This document shows positions 5,833 through 7,685 of a stretch of DNA of 7,685 nt, one piece after another. The DNA comes from an uncultured Comamonadaceae bacterium (GTDB lineage Bacteria > Pseudomonadota > Gammaproteobacteria > Burkholderiales > Burkholderiaceae). The number at the start of each line of letters is the position of its first letter. The first letter of the stretch is position 1. Made by a program: the position numbers and the translations under genes. Location of the stretch: positions 1 through 7,685 of the forward strand of contig CAMLSD010000156.1 of NCBI GenBank assembly GCA_946482595.1, given 5' to 3'. A model generated the notes under the pieces. That model ran no database searches and was not told where the DNA came from. It saw only the letters and a list, made by a program, of their open reading frames with translations.

Positions 5833-7685
5833 ATGTCCAGTTCCACCTCACCGCCGCCGCACACCGCCTTTGCGACGGCCGCCGATGTCGCACCGGCGAT
5901 GCCGGTCAGCGCATCCGATGCGCTGCAGCCGGGTGCTCGCCTGGGCGAGTTCGAGATCCGCGGCGTGCTGGGGGTGGGCGGCTTCGGTATCGTGTATCAC
6001 GCGTTCGACCATGCCCTGGAGCGTGAGGTCGCGCTCAAGGAGTACATGCCTGCGTCGCTTGCGGCGCGCGGCGCCGGCTCGCAGATCTCGCTGCGTTCGA
6101 GCGCCCATGCCGACACCTTTGCCGCCGGTCTGCGTTCCTTCGTGAACGAGGCCCGGCTGCTGGCACGGTTCGACCATCCGTCGCTGGTGAAGGTCTACCG
6201 ATTCTGGGAGGACAACAACACCGCCTACATGGTGATGCCGCTGTACCGGGGCACGACGCTGCTGGCCGCACGGCGCGCAATGGAACGCCCCCCGAGCGAG
6301 GCCTGGCTGCGTGCGCAGCTCGATCCGCTGCTGGGTGCGGTCGACACGCTGCACCAGCAGGAGGTGTTCCACCGCGACATCGCCCCCGACAACATCGTGA
6401 TGTTGTCTGAAGGTCCGCGCGCCGGCCAGCCGGTGCTGCTGGACTTTGGTGCGGCCCGGCGCGTGATCGGTGGCCAGACGCAGAACCTGACGGCCATCCT
6501 GAAGCCGGCTTTCGCCCCGATCGAGCAGTACGCCGAACTGGCTCACCTGCGACAGGGGCCGTGGACCGACCTCTATGCGGTGGGTGCGGTGATGTATCAC
6601 CTGATCGGCGGCCGGGCGCCGGTGCCTTCTGTCACCCGGGCTGTCCAGGATGAACTGCCCAGTGCGCGCAAGCTGGCCGAGGTGCTGGGGCAGGTGCATC
6701 CGGGACTGAGCTACAGCGACAACCTGCTCGATGCAATCGACTGGGCGCTGGCGCTGCACCCGGCAGACCGGCCCCAGCATGTCCCGGCACTGCGCGATGT
6801 GCTGGACGGACGTGCAACACCGCCCCGCGCCACCCACCGCGTGGGTGAACCGCCGGGCGAGTCGGCGCCGCCGGGCCCGACCACTGCCGCGCAGGCGACG
6901 GCGGCACAGACCGCCGGGTACGCGCCCACCGCAGCCTTGCCCGAGGCCTCCCCTGAACGGCCCATGCCGGCGCCGCTGCCAGGGCTGCCGCCCGGCGATC
7001 GGCCACGACGGGTGTGGGCGCCCTGGGCCCTGATCGGTGGATTGGTGATGGTGTCGACCGCTGCGCTGGGCTGGTGGATCTCGGATCGACTTGCCACTGC
7101 CACGGCCGACGCTCCGCTGGCGGCATCCGTCGGCGCTGTCGTGCCTGCCTCGCCGGATGCCTTGGCATCGGCCGCGCCGCCGGCCGCCGAGCCGAATGCC
7201 ACCGGTGCGGCCTTGCCCGTGACCGAGACGCCGCAGGCTGCGCCCGTCGCGGCCGCGCCGGCGCCGCAACCGCAGGCTGCCGCACCTGCCATCGTGCCGC
7301 AGGCACCTGTGCGAGCGCCTGTGCGAGAGTCTGTGCGAGAGCCTGTGCGCGCCGAGGCAGTGCCCGGCCCGGCACCGGCCCCGGCAGGTACCCAGGCCTC
7401 TCGCGCCGAGGACCCTTCGACCGCAGCGCGGCGCGCGGCTGGGGAGCGTCGGGGCGAGAACCGCGCGGAGAACCGGGCCGAGAGCCGGGCGGACAGCCGA
7501 GCCACGCCCCCGCCCGACGCCCGGGCGGAGACCCGCGTCGAGCCCCAGACGGACGCACGTCCCGATCCCTTGCCCGAGCGGCGCCCCGAGCGGCGGGCGG
7601 AACCTGCCACCGAGCGGGTGCCGCCGGCGCGTCCTGCCGCCCGCGGCGCGCCACCGGAGCCGGTTGCCGCCTCGCCGCGCGAGGC
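5833..7685 (+). CDS. Membrane-anchored Ser/Thr protein kinase, 3' end cut by window
   Basis: A bacterial eukaryotic-like Ser/Thr kinase; 617 codons are visible and no stop is reached. The kinase domain (about 38-325) has the glycine loop GVLGVGGFG (44-52), ATP-anchoring Lys69 in VALKEYMP, Glu106 of helix C, the catalytic loop HRDIAPDN (180-187, Asp182), the DFG motif (204-206) and a substitute for APE in FAPIEQYAE. The catalytic-loop Lys of HRDxKPxN is Ala184. A roughly 25-residue insert between Lys69 and helix C seems typical of this proteobacterial subfamily. One transmembrane helix (about 395-416) follows an Ala/Pro-rich linker, so the rest should be periplasmic: Ala/Pro-rich, then Arg/Glu-rich with tetrapeptide repeats. 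ATG 5833 has no clear Shine-Dalgarno sequence; ATG 5899 is a possible alternative. Substrate unknown. Confidence 0.88.
   Translation, partial: MSSSTSPPPHTAFATAADVAPAMPVSASDALQPGARLGEFEIRGVLGVGGFGIVYHAFDHALEREVALKEYMPASLAARGAGSQISLRSSAHADTFAAGLRSFVNEARLLARFDHPSLVKVYRFWEDNNTAYMVMPLYRGTTLLAARRAMERPPSEAWLRAQLDPLLGAVDTLHQQEVFHRDIAPDNIVMLSEGPRAGQPVLLDFGAARRVIGGQTQNLTAILKPAFAPIEQYAELAHLRQGPWTDLYAVGAVMYHLIGGRAPVPSVTRAVQDELPSARKLAEVLGQVHPGLSYSDNLLDAIDWALALHPADRPQHVPALRDVLDGRATPPRATHRVGEPPGESAPPGPTTAAQATAAQTAGYAPTAALPEASPERPMPAPLPGLPPGDRPRRVWAPWALIGGLVMVSTAALGWWISDRLATATADAPLAASVGAVVPASPDALASAAPPAAEPNATGAALPVTETPQAAPVAAAPAPQPQAAAPAIVPQAPVRAPVRESVREPVRAEAVPGPAPAPAGTQASRAEDPSTAARRAAGERRGENRAENRAESRADSRATPPPDARAETRVEPQTDARPDPLPERRPERRAEPATERVPPARPAARGAPPEPVAASPRE
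7303..7350 (+). repeat. Four tandem 12-bp units encoding (A/E)(P/S)VR
   Basis: Units GCACCTGTGCGA, GCGCCTGTGCGA, GAGTCTGTGCGA and GAGCCTGTGCGC lie end to end in frame. They encode APVR, APVR, ESVR and EPVR in the predicted periplasmic tail of the kinase. All units share the core CTGTGCG, so the array probably grew by slippage. Confidence 0.85.
7453..7500 (+). repeat. Four tandem 12-bp units encoding (A/G)(E/D)(N/S)R
   Basis: Four in-frame dodecamers encode GENR, AENR, AESR and ADSR. The array has the same unit length and copy number as the one starting 150 bp upstream, but a different sequence. Looser copies of the pattern (AETR, TDAR, ERRPERR) continue downstream, giving a strongly charged Arg/Glu tail. 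Confidence 0.8.

Noticed and set aside
5553..5864. Minus-strand open frame of about 103 codons in the porin/kinase spacer
   Set aside because: Arg-rich, without domain or ribosome site, and overlaps the kinase start.
5848..7269. Minus-strand open frame of about 473 codons opposite the Ser/Thr kinase
   Set aside because: Low-complexity Arg/Gly/Gln/His-rich translation typical of an antisense shadow in GC-rich DNA; the plus strand encodes all kinase motifs in one open frame.
6632..7654. Further minus-strand open frames (about 340 and 299 codons) opposite the kinase tail
   Set aside because: Arg/Ala/Ser/Gly-rich repeats mirror the plus-strand Ala/Pro/Arg repeats; no ribosome site or domain.

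Overview
The window is GC-rich DNA (roughly two thirds G+C by eye) with dense coding on both strands. It most likely comes from a betaproteobacterium of the order Burkholderiales. The best evidence for this is the minus-strand porin, whose signal peptide, first beta strand (SSVTLYG) and terminal Phe are typical of Burkholderiales general porins. No rRNA, tRNA, CRISPR array, insertion sequence or phage gene was seen.

Layout, left to right. (1) Positions 1-139 are a leader region with an FNR/Anr-like box (30-43) overlapping a perfect dyad (31-51). (2) 140-2143 (+) is a soluble hybrid histidine kinase, PAS-PAS-HisKA-HATPase-REC. (3) Its 3' end runs tail-to-tail into a two-gene minus-strand operon: an FKBP-type prolyl isomerase (2711-2364), then a YbcJ-like S4 RNA-binding protein (2342-2106). 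(4) A divergent spacer (2712-2942) leads to a plus-strand EAL phosphodiesterase with a C-terminal PAS/Cache-like domain (2943-4265). (5) A porin (5414-4353, minus) converges on it, and a hairpin with a T tract between them terminates the porin transcript. (6) A 418-bp divergent spacer (5415-5832) holds several small repeats and dyads. (7) From 5833 to the right edge (+) runs a membrane-anchored Ser/Thr protein kinase, incomplete here, with a long low-complexity tail after its transmembrane helix.

Three of the six genes are signal-transduction proteins of different types: two-component phosphorelay, c-di-GMP turnover and Ser/Thr phosphorylation. The other three are a housekeeping chaperone/RNA-binding pair and an outer-membrane pore. 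Nothing in the sequence proves that the three signalling genes act together. Each has its own leader, and they are separated by genes on the other strand. I found no clearly new system. The most worthwhile leads are the FNR-like box ahead of the sensor kinase, the HRDIAPDN catalytic loop and dodecamer repeats of the Ser/Thr kinase, and the repeat-rich porin/kinase spacer.
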